From contig JAUPFV010000005.1 in NCBI GenBank assembly GCA_036936605.1, forward strand, positions 228,685,770 through 228,749,769: 64,000 bases of DNA, in the 5' to 3' direction. The notes under the pieces were generated by a model. The model ran no database searches and had not been told where the DNA came from. It was given only the letters and a program-made list of their open reading frames with translations. Shown piece after piece: positions 1 to 11,500 of this stretch. The position numbers were made by a program, and so were the translations under genes. Origin of the DNA: Limnanthes douglasii subsp. nivea (taxonomy: Eukaryota; Streptophyta; Magnoliopsida; Brassicales; Limnanthaceae). Every line of letters starts with the position of its first letter. The first letter of the stretch is position 1.

Positions 1-1931
1 GCCCATCACAGTTAAGCCCCAATGGTTGGTTCACCTTGATGTCATGTATTATGGCGTCTAGGTTATCTGGAATCCCTCTTCCTATGGAAGAGTTTGCAGC
101 TGTGGCCAACTTGTGCAAACATCATCAGTTCCCCTTCTACCATTTCAACATGGGGAACGATCTTAAAGCTGTCGATGATCTCCTGGAGTCGGAGAGCAAA
201 TGGAGGAGCCAATTCTTATTTGTCAGTGGCTCATGGGAGAATGGCAAGAAAATCAAGACCGGAGAGAATCCAAGCCTCCTCAGGAGTAGATGGAGGAGTG
301 ACCGTAAGCTTCTCATCTTAAGTCTCTGTCCGATTTTCCCTTTTTTTTGAGTTTATGCTAATCAGTTTCTTTTCGTTTTAACAGAGCTGCCAAAGGAGTT
401 CGGGGACTACCTAAAGGCCGGACAGACTACCTGTGGCAAAATTAACGCTTGGGCTGCAGAGAACTGGGAGAACCGGTTCCATAAAGCCTTCACTTCTGGG
501 AACTTAGCAAGGTCTCACCTGTGGAACACCACAGGTCGAAGAGACCTAACTTGGGAGGAGTTCTCCACCCCACCTGATGAAGACATCGTGCTGAGAAGGT
601 CTCATGAACTGGATGAGACTCTCTTCCTGCCTGCCCGGGCCAGAGCCCCAAGTAAAATGAAGGGCAAGAAGAAGAAAGGCAAGAGGGTGGCAGGTGACGA
701 TGAGAAGGATGCCCCAACAGACACAGAGGGACTGGCACAGGTTCAAATTGATGCAGCCCTTTTACAAGTGGTGGAACAGGAGAGCGAGAAGCAGGAAGTG
801 AACCTCCCTAAGCCCTCAAGGGCTTCTAAGAGGACTCGCAAGCAAACAAGTGAGAGTGCTGATAGGGAGGCCAAGAAGAAGAAGACTTCCCAATTAGATG
901 AGGTTGCTCTCCGGGACCCGGAGCCTTCTTTCCCTACTGACCCTACACTGGCCGAAGAGATCCCAAGAGACTTTCAAGAAGAGATCCCAAGGGAATTCCA
1001 CACAGATGAAGTTGAGGGGGGAGAGCTTAACTTAGACGAAATGGACATCACCGGTCTGGGTGGACTTGGTGAATATTTTCTTGGGCTGCCCAGAGACGAG
1101 TACGCAGGGCCCTACGTCCCTCCAAGCAGCTCCAACACAGTTAACTTCAACGGTAAGACTTTTATGGTTTCCAGTGAGAGGGATGTTATAACCCATTCTA
1201 TCCTTAGCAACGTGCAGCCAATACTTACTTTGGAAAGGCAAGTCCGAAGCCAGGCAGACACCATCAAAGACCTCAAGTCGGAGAAGGAAAAACTGTCCGA
1301 GAACCTCCGGACTGCTGCCAATAAGGTTGATTTGCTCAAGGAGGCAAATGATCAGCTAAAGAAGAATCAAGATGAAAGCAACACAAAAGTTGCTTCCTTG
1401 GAAGAGACCGTAAAAGATCTCCGCGCTAAGCTGTCCGGACTGGAGAAGGACCTAACAGCCTCAAGGGGAGAAACTGCAGCAAATGAGAAGCTCGTCACCA
1501 ACCTGACCACTGACAAAATTGCTTTAGAGAATGCTGTGACTCAGGCTGTTGAAGAGAAAGCTGCTTTGGTGAGGGATCAAGAGGCCATGATCAAAGCCAG
1601 GATCAACGCCTATGCCAGGGAGATGATCCAAAGCGAGGAGCTAATGATTCAAAAGGTGAAGTCTGACATGGTCCTCCTGTTTCACGAGAAATTCCCGAAG
1701 AGGAGACTAGGGGAATTATGGCGCTATGTGGATGATGATGATCTCCCATACTGGACCATGGTTGATGAGGGGTACTCCGGTGAGTCTTCGTCCGGTGATG
1801 AAGAGGAAACCGGAGAGAGCCCAGGTGAGGAAGAGATTGACCCCAAGGGTAAGAAGATAGTCGAAGAGAAGAGCGACATCAAGGGCAAGAAAGCAAATGA
1901 GGGTGAGCCATCTTCAAAGGCTCAACCTTAA
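1..1931 (+). CDS. Antisense ORF of T1 (Transposase_28/gypsy-type protein), two exons, 5' end outside window
   Basis: Exon 1 runs from the window edge to 303 and exon 2 from 385 to 1931. The 81-nt intron (304-384) starts GTAAGC and ends CAG, and joining at phase 1 keeps the frame. Exon 1 holds the conserved domain seen in every Tat aORF here (MSCIMASRLSG, then FLFVSGSWENGKK). Exon 2 continues with KEFGDYLK and ARSHLWNTTGRRDLTW, a Lys-rich basic stretch (about 650-900), a long coiled coil (about 1230-1660) and an acidic Ser/Glu tail. I recognise the family as Pfam 'putative gypsy type transposon' (Transposase_28); its function is unknown and no DDE transposase motif is visible. The visible part has no premature stop, unlike the gag-pol of the same element. 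Confidence 0.85.
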
Positions 1932-2383
1932 CTTATAATTTATTTTGTCTATCTTTTATTCGAACTAAAGTCCTTGGAAGGCCAAGGCACTCTTTTTGTG
2001 ATGGTGTCCGTATTATTCGGACAGATTTTTGTACTGTGCCCAAACTTGTTTAAAAAGTCCTTGGAAGGCCAAGGCAGCTTTAAGTTGTTGAATGAATATT
2101 TTATTTTGCTCAACCATCCTCTTTTTTATTATTTGTTTAAATAGCTGGAGTTTAAGTAGTTTTATTGTATTGTGAGAGTATTAAGACTCTCCGGCTAGAA
2201 TTTAAATAGCCCTTAAATCTTTTAACCCGGGTAGTATGATAAGAGACAAAATTTTGAAAATACTTAGAGAATTTTGAAGAAGGCACCAAGTTTTATTGAA
2301 AGCTCTCCGTGCCACCGAAGAGGGGAAGGTATGCCCCCAAATATTTACATGGATGTTTAAACAAGTAAATATTTACACAAGTT
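1932..2383. other. Spacer between the convergent aORF and pol of T1
   Basis: No ORF. It holds two copies of the 16-nt perfect hairpin CCTTGGAAGGCCAAGG (1972-1987 and 2059-2074), 87 bp apart, followed by AT-rich sequence. Near the integrase end (about 2293-2339) is a short block shared with the same place in elements B, C and D. Both transcription units end here, so it is the natural place for their 3' ends. Confidence 0.7.
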
Positions 2384-3841
2384 TTATTCCAAGTACATTC
2401 GAAGGTGTTCAATATTCCAAGGGTGAGTTAAAACCCTGCCATCTTTGTCTTCCAACCAGTATGTCCCAGGCTTGATTCTTTCAACCACAGTATATGGACC
2501 CTCCCAAGTTGGGGCCAGCTTTCCGAAGAGCTTTTCCTTAGTATGCAAGAAAACTTTCCTTAATACTTTATCTCCTGGTTGAAAATCTCTTCTTTTAACT
2601 TTAGAAGCAAACCTGCTTCTCATCAAGCCCTGATAGTGTGCCATTCTAAGATGAGATTTCACCCGTCTTTCTTCGATCAAATCAAGCTGATTTCTAATTG
2701 CCATCTCATTAGCCTGTCCGGAGAAGTTATGAACACGAAAGGAGGGGAGTGTCTTCTCTATGGGGGCTACTGCATCCATTCCATAGACCAAGGTAAAAGG
2801 GGATTCTTGTGTTGCAGCCCCAGGTGTTGTTCGGTAGGCCCACAAGACTTCTTGTAGATAACTAGGCCACTTCCCAGCAGCCCCTTCTAAATTCTTCTTT
2901 AAACCGGACAGTATCGTTCTATTAGCCACTTCAACTTGCCCATTGGCTTGAGGGTGGAAAGGTGAAGAAAAGCAGTGCTGAATACCCCTTGAGGCACAGA
3001 AGCTTTCCATTTCTCTGTTGTCAAACTGTGGCCCATTGTCTGTTGTTATTTTCTGGGGGACACTAAATCTGCAACATATGTTGGATAGAATGAATTTTAT
3101 AACAGCTTTTGAGGTTGTCCCTGCCAAGGGGGCTGCTTCTATCCACTTCGAGAAGTAATCAATGGCTACAATTATGGTTTTACGCCCTCCGGATGCCACA
3201 GGGAGAGGCCCAACTAAGTCCAATCCCCATCGAGCAAAAGGGATGGGCTCAGAAATTGATTCCAAAGGAATGGCTGGTACATGAATTTCATTGCTGTACC
3301 TTTGGCATGGGTCACATCTTCTTACCAGCTCCTTAGCATCTTTCATAATCGATGGCCAATAGTATCCGGAGAGTAACACTCTTCTTGTCAAAGCTCTAAA
3401 TCCACAATGGGCTGATCCCTCACCATCATGCAATTCAGAGAGAACCATTTGTGACTCATGATCCCCTAAACAACGTAAGAGAGGTTTGCTGTAGGACTTT
3501 TTGTACAAGACTTCTCTAATCATAATGAAACCACGAGCCCTGTGTTTCAATGTTCTGGCTTGTGATTTATCCAAGGGCACGATGCCATCGGACATATATT
3601 GTATAAGAGGAGACCTCCAGTCTTGAGGCCGATTCACTTGTACTTCAAAGACTTCCTCTTTTATACCTTCATTGAGTTGAATAGAAGGGCTTTCAAGCAC
3701 ATGGATCCATGGGTAGGACTCCGTATATGCTATCGTTGCTAGTGAGTCTGCTAGCTCATTTTCTGCCCGGGGGATGTGCTCATAGATAACAGCTTTAAAT
3801 TTCAACGCTTCATTTTTGAGGAGGAGTAAATACTTGACCAA
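2384..3841 (-). pseudogene. T1 integrase (with the end of the second RNase H)
   Basis: The frame begins right after an in-frame TAG (3842-3844) that replaces the CAG found in element D, so it is cut off from RT. It holds the C-terminal end of the second RNase H, then the zinc-binding HHCC region (HCGFRALTRRV, CDPCQRYS). The DDE core is intact by eye: GLDLVGPLP, TTDNGPQFD, and the Glu in FHPQANGQVEVANR. The C-terminal part has PGDKVLRKVF, LAPTWEGPYTVVERI and the WNIEHLRMYLE end typical of plant gypsy integrases. The domain itself is open to its stop. Confidence 0.85.
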
Positions 3842-5668
3842 CTATTCCTTTCTAGCTTCTGATAGGCCCAAGGCCTGGTGGACTAGCAACTGGGAGTCAC
3901 TTAGTAGCTTGACTCTTTTAGCTCTACAAATGTAGGCCAATTTTAACCCAGCTATAGCTGCTTCGTATTCGGACTCATTATTGGATGCCCTGAAAGCAAA
4001 ACAAATAGCTTGGAACATGTTGTCCCCGTATGGGGAAGTGAGACATATTCCCGCCCCAGATCCCATGGAACTAGATCCTCCGTCTGTTCGGACAATCCAC
4101 ACTTTCTTGTTTTTTGAATCAGTAGGTTGCTCCGAATCCCTGTCAGAGTGGAATTCAACCAGAAAATCAGCCACAGCTTGGGCTTTTACCGCTGTCCGGG
4201 GAGCAAAGTCTATGTCGAAGTCCCCCAACTCTACTGACCACTTGGTCATTCTGCTTGAAATGTCTGCTTTTTGAAGGACATTCTTTAAAGGGAAGGACGT
4301 TCGGACAATGATAGAATGAGCCTGGAAGTAGGGCCTCATTTTCCTTGCAGCTATCACCAAGGCTAATGCCAGTTTTTCAAGTTTCAAGTAACGCCTCTCA
4401 GCATCAATCAAGCTTTTGCTGATGTAGTACACTGGGTGAGGATGCCCATCAACCTCCCTTACTAGCACAGCACTGATGGCACAACTTGAAACAACCAGAT
4501 ATACAAAGAGAGTCTCCCCATCAACCGGTTTGAACAAAGTCTTGGGAGAGGAAAGATGTTTCCTGATTTCATTAAATGCTTCATTACACTGTGGTGTCCA
4601 TTCGAACCCCTTTGCACCCTTCAAGGTTTGAAAGAATGGAGCACACCTATCCGAAGACCTGGAGATGAATCTGTTCAAGGCAGCCAATCTCCCCGTTAAT
4701 CGCTGCACTTCTTTAATGTTTCGAGGAGGCTCCATCTGGAACAAAGCATTGAGTTGGTCCGGGTCGGGCTGTATTCCATGCTCACTTATGATATACCCTA
4801 AGAACTTCCCGGACTGCACTCCGAACACACACTTTTCAGGGTTTAGTTTCAAATTTACTTTGGCTAAGTTGGCAAAAGTCTCTTGGAGGTCGGACAAGTG
4901 CAACTGCTCATCCACGCTTTTTACCATCATATCGTCAATGTAAACCTCTATATTTCTTCCAATTTGATCAGCAAATGCCTTGTTGACTAACCTTTGATAA
5001 GTAGCCCCAGCGTTTTTCAAGCCAAAGGGCATCACCTTGTAGCAATGTAGACCCCTATCAGTGACAAACATAGTATGCTCTTGATCTTTTGGATCTACTT
5101 GGATCTGATTGTACCCGGAGAAGGCATCCATGAAGGAGAGTAGCTTGTTCCCAGAAGTAGAGTCTACTAACTGATCTATCCGGGGGACCGGATACAAGTC
5201 TTTTGGACAAGCTCGATTGAGGTCTGTGAAGTCAATGCACATACGCCATTTGCCATTCTTCTTTTTTACTAAGACAGGATTGGCAGTCCACAAAGGGTAT
5301 TGAGATTCTTTAATGTGCCCCATCTTTGTGAGCATGTCAACCTCTTGTACAATGACATCAGCCTTTTCTTTTGAGAAAGCTCTCCTCTTTTGTACCACTG
5401 GTGCCACATCTCTCCGGACAGATAGGTGATGGGAAATCACCTCTGATGGAACTCCAGTTACATCAGCATTGCACCAAGCAAAAACGTGCTGATGGTCTTT
5501 CAAGAATTTCAACATTCCTTCTTTCAGCATTGGTGGCATTTTGGACCCTATCTTGACGCTTTTTCCTTCTTCCAAGCAGTGTGTTTCAACCTCTTCAATC
5601 GGAATCAATACTCCAGGGGTCTCTCTGGGGTCATCAATTTCTCCCTCACCCCCAGAAAGGCCCTCAAA
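3842..5668 (-). pseudogene. T1 reverse transcriptase, RNase H and second RNase H
   Basis: Follows the protease in the same frame after one UAG (5669-5671). Order: DDPRE linker, FAWCNADVTGVP, RT motifs WRMCIDFTDLNRACPKD, FMDAFSGYNQI (motif A Asp), MPFGLKNAGATYQRLVN and YIDDMMVKS (catalytic YIDD). Then come the RNase H connection (GFEWTPQCNEAF, YLKLEKLALALV) and a second RNase H starting VRTDGGSSSMGSGAG with NNESEYEA and SDSQLLVHQ. The frame is open until the TAG at 3842. Catalytic residues of RT look intact. Confidence 0.87.
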
Positions 5669-6217
5669 CTGCTATTGATAATTTATTCGGACTGCCCCCA
5701 ACGTTCGTGGAGCCAAGGCAGTGGCATAACATTCTCTTGCAATCTTTTGGCTGCTCCGGACAACCCCAATCTGCCCCTGAACAACATACTTTAGACACTG
5801 ATGGACTGTCGAAGCCACTGCATACATCCTAGAGAGCCAAGATCTCCCTAGAATAGCATTATAGCAGGTGGGACAATCCACCACAATGAAGAGTATTCTA
5901 ACCATTTTCTTGAAAGGGCCCCTGCCCAACAATACTTCTTCTTCAAACTCCCCGATCACATCGGCTGAGCTGCCCGTAAAACCCACAATCGACCTGTCCG
6001 ACTTCTGAATCACAGCTGGATTTTTCATTTTCTTGTAAGTGTCTAGGAAAAGGATATTGGCAGAGCTTCCAGTATCTACCAGAATTCGCCTTATCTCATT
6101 GCCCCCTATAGATGCTCCTATAACAACAGCATCCTCATGAGGGCCAGCAATGTCTCTTAAATCATCCCCATCAAAGACAATGAATGGGAATGAATTTGGT
6201 GATTGATAAGAGGTCAT
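5669..6217 (-). pseudogene. T1 aspartic protease region
   Basis: Contains DDLRDIAGPHEDAVVIGA and the catalytic ILVDTGSSANILF (DTGSS), followed by a flap-like region and ILGRSWLSRMYAVAST. It is cut from gag by a TGA at 6218-6220, where element D has GGA. At its 3' end CAA UAG CAG ends the frame, while the following sequence stays in frame with RT; the same stop occurs in C and D. PR to RT expression may therefore need readthrough or splicing. Confidence 0.82.
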
Positions 6218-8014
6218 GCCTCATTCTAGCTGGGAGGCCAAATTATGAACATGCATTTTTCTTGAAGAAGTAGTAGGAGCTGTCACAGTGTCCCCTCCGA
6301 AAATTGTCAGTGACTCGAAGAATTTAATGAGCCCGGAGACCGATCTAGAACGCTCCTCTATAGCACCCACTCTGTTTCTTGTTGGATCAGGATCCAAGTA
6401 TTCAGATTCCACATCAAACCTTTCAACTATTACCATAGCCCCCTCCGGGGCAGCATTAACCGGACCAGCCCGGTGAGTGTTGTCAGGCCTGTTGCCTCCT
6501 TTTCTTTTAACGTATGCACCCAACTTCCCCCTTTCAATCAAATTTTGTACCTCTTGTTTCAACGCTATGCAATCATCAGTGGTATGGCCAATATCATTGT
6601 GGTATTGGCAAAAGGAGTTGTTACGATGCTCTCTGGGAGACTGCAAGGTTGCCGGTCTCCGGTAGTGTACCTCATCTTTTGTTTTATCAAAAATGGTGGC
6701 CACGCTTTCTTTAAGTTCTGCGAACCACTCCGGTTGGACCCATGGCCCTCTTTTGTTTCTGGATTGCTGACTTTGAGCAGGAGCAGCTGGCTGGGACTGA
6801 GCTTTTCCCCTACCATGCCCCTGTCCGGTTTCTCTTGCTCTATTCCCGGACTGGTTTTGATTTGGAGTTGGTGCCACCGGGGTGGATCTCACCTGTCTGT
6901 GCATCCTGGTCTTTTTTGTTTCATCAACGTTTATTTGCTTGCCAACTTGATTTAACAACCCTCCCCAGGTCATGGCTTTCTTCCTGGTCACCGAATCAGC
7001 CAGGTTGCCTGGGTTCAAACCTTGTCTTAGGGATGCTATTGCCACCTGTTCGAAGCAATCAGCCAACCCATTCTTTGTGTTTACAAAACGACTTATGTAC
7101 TCCTTTAACGACTCATTTGGCTCTTGGGCACAATGGATTATTGTGTCTCCATTGCCCTTCAGCTCCTTACTCCCCACAAACTGCCTTCGAAAGGCCACCC
7201 AAAAAGTATCAAAGTCTTTAATACAACCCTGAGGCAGGCTGTTGTACCATTTCAGAGCACTCCCCGTAAAAGATTGGGAGAATGCCCTACAGAGTAGTTT
7301 ATCATCATCATCAAAGTTCATCATGAAGTTCTTGAATTGCTCCAGATGATTGTCCGGATCAGTACTGCCATCATACTTCTCCATCTTAGTACTGTCAAAC
7401 CTCTTAGGGAGGTTTCCGGACAGGATTTTAGAAGACAGTGGAGACTGCCTCCAATTCCTTCCACGACTGAACACGGTATCCTTATTAGGAGTTGCAAAGA
7501 TACCTGGCTCATCGTGGAAAGCAAAAGGATCCATCAACATCTTGTCCGTATACCTCCGGTGGTGAGATGACCCCTTTCCAATATGCCTTTTCATTCTTCC
7601 ATGGTGATCTCTTTTTCTCGAATACTTCTTAACTTGCTTTTGTTTCTTCTTGGTTCAACCCTCATCACTGCTAGAGGACAAGGATTTTTCATTTCCCTCA
7701 CTGTCCGAAGAGCTGCCCGAAGATTCTGAACTTGAGTCAGAGCTCTCCACAGGCTTGGACCGGTGAGACTTTTTAGAGCTGGCATGTGTCTTTTTAGTGC
7801 TCACACGAGTTTTCGAAGCCTCAAGCTCTCGAGGGTTGTCAGTGTGATGAGCAGCTGACGCTTTGGATTTCTCTTTCATGCCCATCTTGGCCTTTTCAGC
7901 CCTCAGAGCTTCTATCTCAAGCTTTAACCTGTCGCGCTCTTGGACAGTATACTCATCGTTCTCCTCCACCACTTCGAGCAAAGCTGGTGGAAGCTCTGGA
8001 TTATCCGAATTCAT
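6218..8014 (-). pseudogene. T1 gag
   Basis: Starts at the ATG at 8014 (MNSDNPELPPALLEV). An acidic/serine-rich N-terminal region ends at a TGA (7653-7655), where element D reads CGA; this is a C-to-T change at a CpG. After it the frame holds the retrotransposon gag core (KYDGSTDPDNHLEQFKNF, ALKWYNSLPQGCIKDF, RRQFVGSKELKGNGD), a Gln-rich linker and one zinc knuckle of the C-x2-H-x4-H-x4-C form (FCQYHNDIGHTTDDC). Ends at TGA 6218-6220 next to the protease. Confidence 0.85.
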
Positions 8015-8067
8015 TCGGACAGAAATTCTTTGCTTGGTTTCGAATACTTGATTCAGGCACCGTCGCC

Positions 8068-8085
8068 TCCCACTGTGGTCGCCAA
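8068..8085 (-). other. Primer binding site of T1
   Basis: Two nt inside the 5' LTR, the minus strand reads TTGGCGACCACAGTGGG. From memory this matches the 3' end (with CCA) of a plant tRNA-Arg, the primer reported for Ogre-type Tat elements. The tRNA identity is recalled, not computed. Confidence 0.65.
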
Positions 8086-8087
8086 TT

Positions 8088-8503
8088 TGGTGTGGATAAA
8101 AGTAGCCTGAGGGTAGGCTGGTAATTTCAAGTAGAGTTTCAGGGTGGTGTAAGAGTGTTTCAAGGTGGAGAGAGAATTAAGCAGCTTCGTAGCAGTTAAT
8201 TTTTTTCACCCGAAGTTAATGCTGGTGGTTGAGTATTTATAGTATGTTATTTGGGCCCTTATGGGCTTTCGGGTCAAGTTTAATGGACCCGGGTCATGTT
8301 TAAAGACCCATGAGTTCTAAGCAGGAGGACAGGTAGCTTAGTCAGGAAGTGTTTAGGTTTTTTAGTACTTTTGTCATAGTTCGAACAGCCTTAGGCTCAC
8401 ATTGGTTCGAAGTGATCTGTCCGGTCCAAAAGTTCTGTCCGGTTTTCGGAGAGAATTACATTGATCTGCCCTTCCGGGGAGTATTCTGAATTCGGACTCA
8501 TCA
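8088..8503 (-). repeat. 5' LTR of T1 (416 bp)
   Basis: On the plus strand it begins TGGTGTGGATAAAAG and ends GGACTCATCA. These ends and much of the interior (GGGCCCTTATGGGCTTTCGGGTCA; GTTTAGGTTTTTTAGTACTTT) match the LTRs of element D. The partner LTR is outside the window, so the TSD cannot be checked; the next five bases on the right are AAACG. Confidence 0.85.
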
Positions 8504-11500
8504 AAACGCAGTAAGACTTACTTGAAAACACAAAATCGTTTTCTTTCTACAAAAAATCCTTACTCCTAAATCTATAAACACATCCAAATTAAATACCAAT
8601 TTCAACAAAAAATACCGGTTGAAGACGTTAATAAAAATCAAATCGTAAAAAATAGGGAAATCGCGAACAAAAAAAGAAAAACAAGAAAATCACGAAGTTT
8701 CGAGAGAGGAAAGGAAAAAAATTGGAAAAAAAGAATCACGGAAAGAAGAAAGAGAGTTTTTAATATTAATATTTAGTAAAAAAAGAAGAGAGAGAGAGAG
8801 AGAGTTTTTTATAAAAATATTTAGTTAGAGCCCATTAAAACTTATAAGATGAGAGAAAGCTTTTAATGAAAATATCTAATTTGATAAAAAATATAATGAG
8901 TAAGGTATTATAAAAAAATAGTTGGACAATATAGAGAATACAAATGGGTCTTTGCTAGAGATATATGATAATAAGGGCATTAAGTGGATAATAACTATGT
9001 TTTGGATATCTATTGATACTTTACTATATATATATTACTAAAAAAATTCTAAAATATTTTATTCACCCTGGAAATGACTAGTAAATCCTTATTTATAATA
9101 CAAACTATCCTAAAGAATAAGGATGAATTACAAATGTATTATAAGCTAGGTGACATTCATCTATTACATTATTCTGTTTGAGAATTACTGAGTCATCACC
9201 ACTCTTTTCATCTTGATTTTACTTTGTCTATTTAGCTCGTATAGCCTTATCGTGATAAATCTCATTCTGTTAGCCATTTCAACTTGTTCATATTGAATTC
9301 TATGTATGTAGCTCATCCAACTTCATGTAACTTTTTATGTTTGTTCTCTTCCGTCAATCTTCGTCTTTACTAGTTTTCATTCATTTATCTCATTCAACTT
9401 ATTCTAGATCATCAAGGTCGTTCTCTATAAAATATTTTTCCAATGTACTTGTATTTTAGCTCGTCAAGCTTGCTATCTATATCATATTTATCTCATCTAG
9501 CTCATCCAACTTGCTTTAACTGCCTCGCTTGGTCATTGTCATGGCTTACTCTACCTAGTTAATCTGACTCTCTGCATCATATTTATCCCATATAACTTGT
9601 TCAACTTAATCCTTTCATGTCGTGTTCTAGCTTGTCAAGTTTTCTTTTTTGCATCATGTACCCATTTAAAAACTTTAACTATTCTTATGATTAATATCAT
9701 ATTACATAAATTTTACAAATTATTACATCTTAAATAAAGGTATAAACCCATAGTGGGATATGTCCTTATCACATTGAACAACTCACCAAATTTTTTATCA
9801 AACCATTCAAGCTATTCAAATAAGAAAATTAAAAAATATAAAATTTTCAAAACTTGGTGCCAATTAATCAAAATATTGGAACAAAATCCGCGTACGAACA
9901 TCGCTCTCAATTCATAAGAGTATCAGTTTTAGCTACTATTATTACTAATCTATTTTGAAAAATAATGGCTAATAGTTTTTTTTAAAAAGACCACTTTTGT
10001 TGTATGTAATTACCAGGATACTGAATAAAAAGAAATTCAATTTTTTTAAACCTCATAATCTCACAAATAGCATAGCGAAACAACCTCAAACTTTGATACC
10101 AATGATAAAAACACTTCAAATCTAGTAGATTGAACAAATCTCTCTAGCATTCTCTTTCCTCTCCTTATATATGTAATCCTTTATTCATAATAAAAACAAC
10201 TATATAAACTAGCAATGTGTGATACGTGCTAAATAACAGGCACGACGACCATTCGTTACACTTTCCTATTTGATAATTATCAATTAACTGAGTTATTGCA
10301 AGCGTAGTTTGGCTCTACGTAGTTAAATTCTTGTAATATTATCATGGAATTTTCTAAACGAGATCTCCTGTGATTAAGAGGAGATACATCCATTGGTCAT
10401 CGTTAAGACAATATAGGCATCATTTGTACTTTCATGATGCTTTCCTAGTAATATTTAGTATATTTACAAGCAGTACCACTTTATACTTCACAATCCCTAT
10501 CTTCGCTCCATATTGCCATGTGCTCTTCACGATAGCTTTCATAATTCCATAGTGTTTGTCTCGTAATCTTTAACCTCTTCAAATTAGCATTATTACTGAT
10601 ATGATGAATCTATTATAGTCTTTGTACGTACCTTTACATCTCTAATAAGGATATAAAATGTCTACAAGAATATGCAATTGTCATGAAATAATCACATTCA
10701 AATTATACGAGATTATAATTTTATTTAAATTCCAATGTACGAAAATAATCGCTATATTGTTATGAATTTGTAAAGTTACTGAATTTATTTAAAAAAACAT
10801 AACAATATAACTAATTTGGAGCAATGTTGGTGTTTTTTAAAAATAAATCATAGTCTCACAATTTTAGAGCAACCTAAGCAACCTAAGTGAGTGAATAAAA
10901 ATAACATTCAATTTCCTTATTCCAAAACAAAATTATTAGTTTCAATTAATAATACTTTTTTTATTTGTTTGTGTTAAGGTATTGAATTTTCATGAATGGT
11001 TATTAAACATAAATAATATTTGAAATCCATAGCTCTTTAATGATGACTAAATAATGTAAAACTAGAAAATATTTTAAGGTTATCAATATGAAAGTTTATT
11101 TATTTAATGTATTTTACAAGTATAAACTTATATTGAGTTTATTGATCAAGATCAATATCCTTATGTTTATTTGTAACTTTTTATGTTTATCAATAAATAT
11201 TAATTATAACTAAATAAATTTATTAAATTTAGAATATAATGTGTAGTTTATGCATTTTTCGATAATAAATTGTAAATCTTAATTTAGCATTATATAAGGA
11301 TAGATTTGTTCTTGGAAATAAGGCTTTAATATATTATACATATGTATTCAACATGCACATGCACTACAAAAAAGATGCATTTACCGAATAAAAGATGCAT
11401 TTACCGAATAGTAAGAACTTGTTAATAGATTATAAGGTTATGTAATAATTTTAAGCGAATATGATAACGCTAAACAAATAAATACTCTTAGATTGTTTTA

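Larger units (their letters stand above)
1..8503 (-). mobile_element. Tat-lineage Ty3/gypsy LTR retrotransposon T1, partial (left end outside window)
   Basis: Read on the minus strand the order is 5' LTR (8088-8503), PBS, gag, protease, RT, RNase H, second RNase H, integrase and spacer; an antisense ORF then faces back on the plus strand. The 3' LTR lies outside the window. A second (archaeal-type) RNase H plus an antisense extra ORF are hallmarks of the Tat lineage (Ogre/Retand relatives). T1 and element D are clearly one family: the proteins and the LTR ends (TGGTG...CTCATCA on the plus strand) match. Gag-pol carries three element-specific nonsense codons (7653-7655, 6218-6220, 3842-3844), so T1 is probably not autonomous. 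Confidence 0.93.

Noticed and set aside
36..1931. Naming the aORF a DNA transposase
   Set aside because: The family label 'transposase' is historical; no DDE/D catalytic motif or TIRs are present, and it lies antisense inside an LTR retrotransposon.
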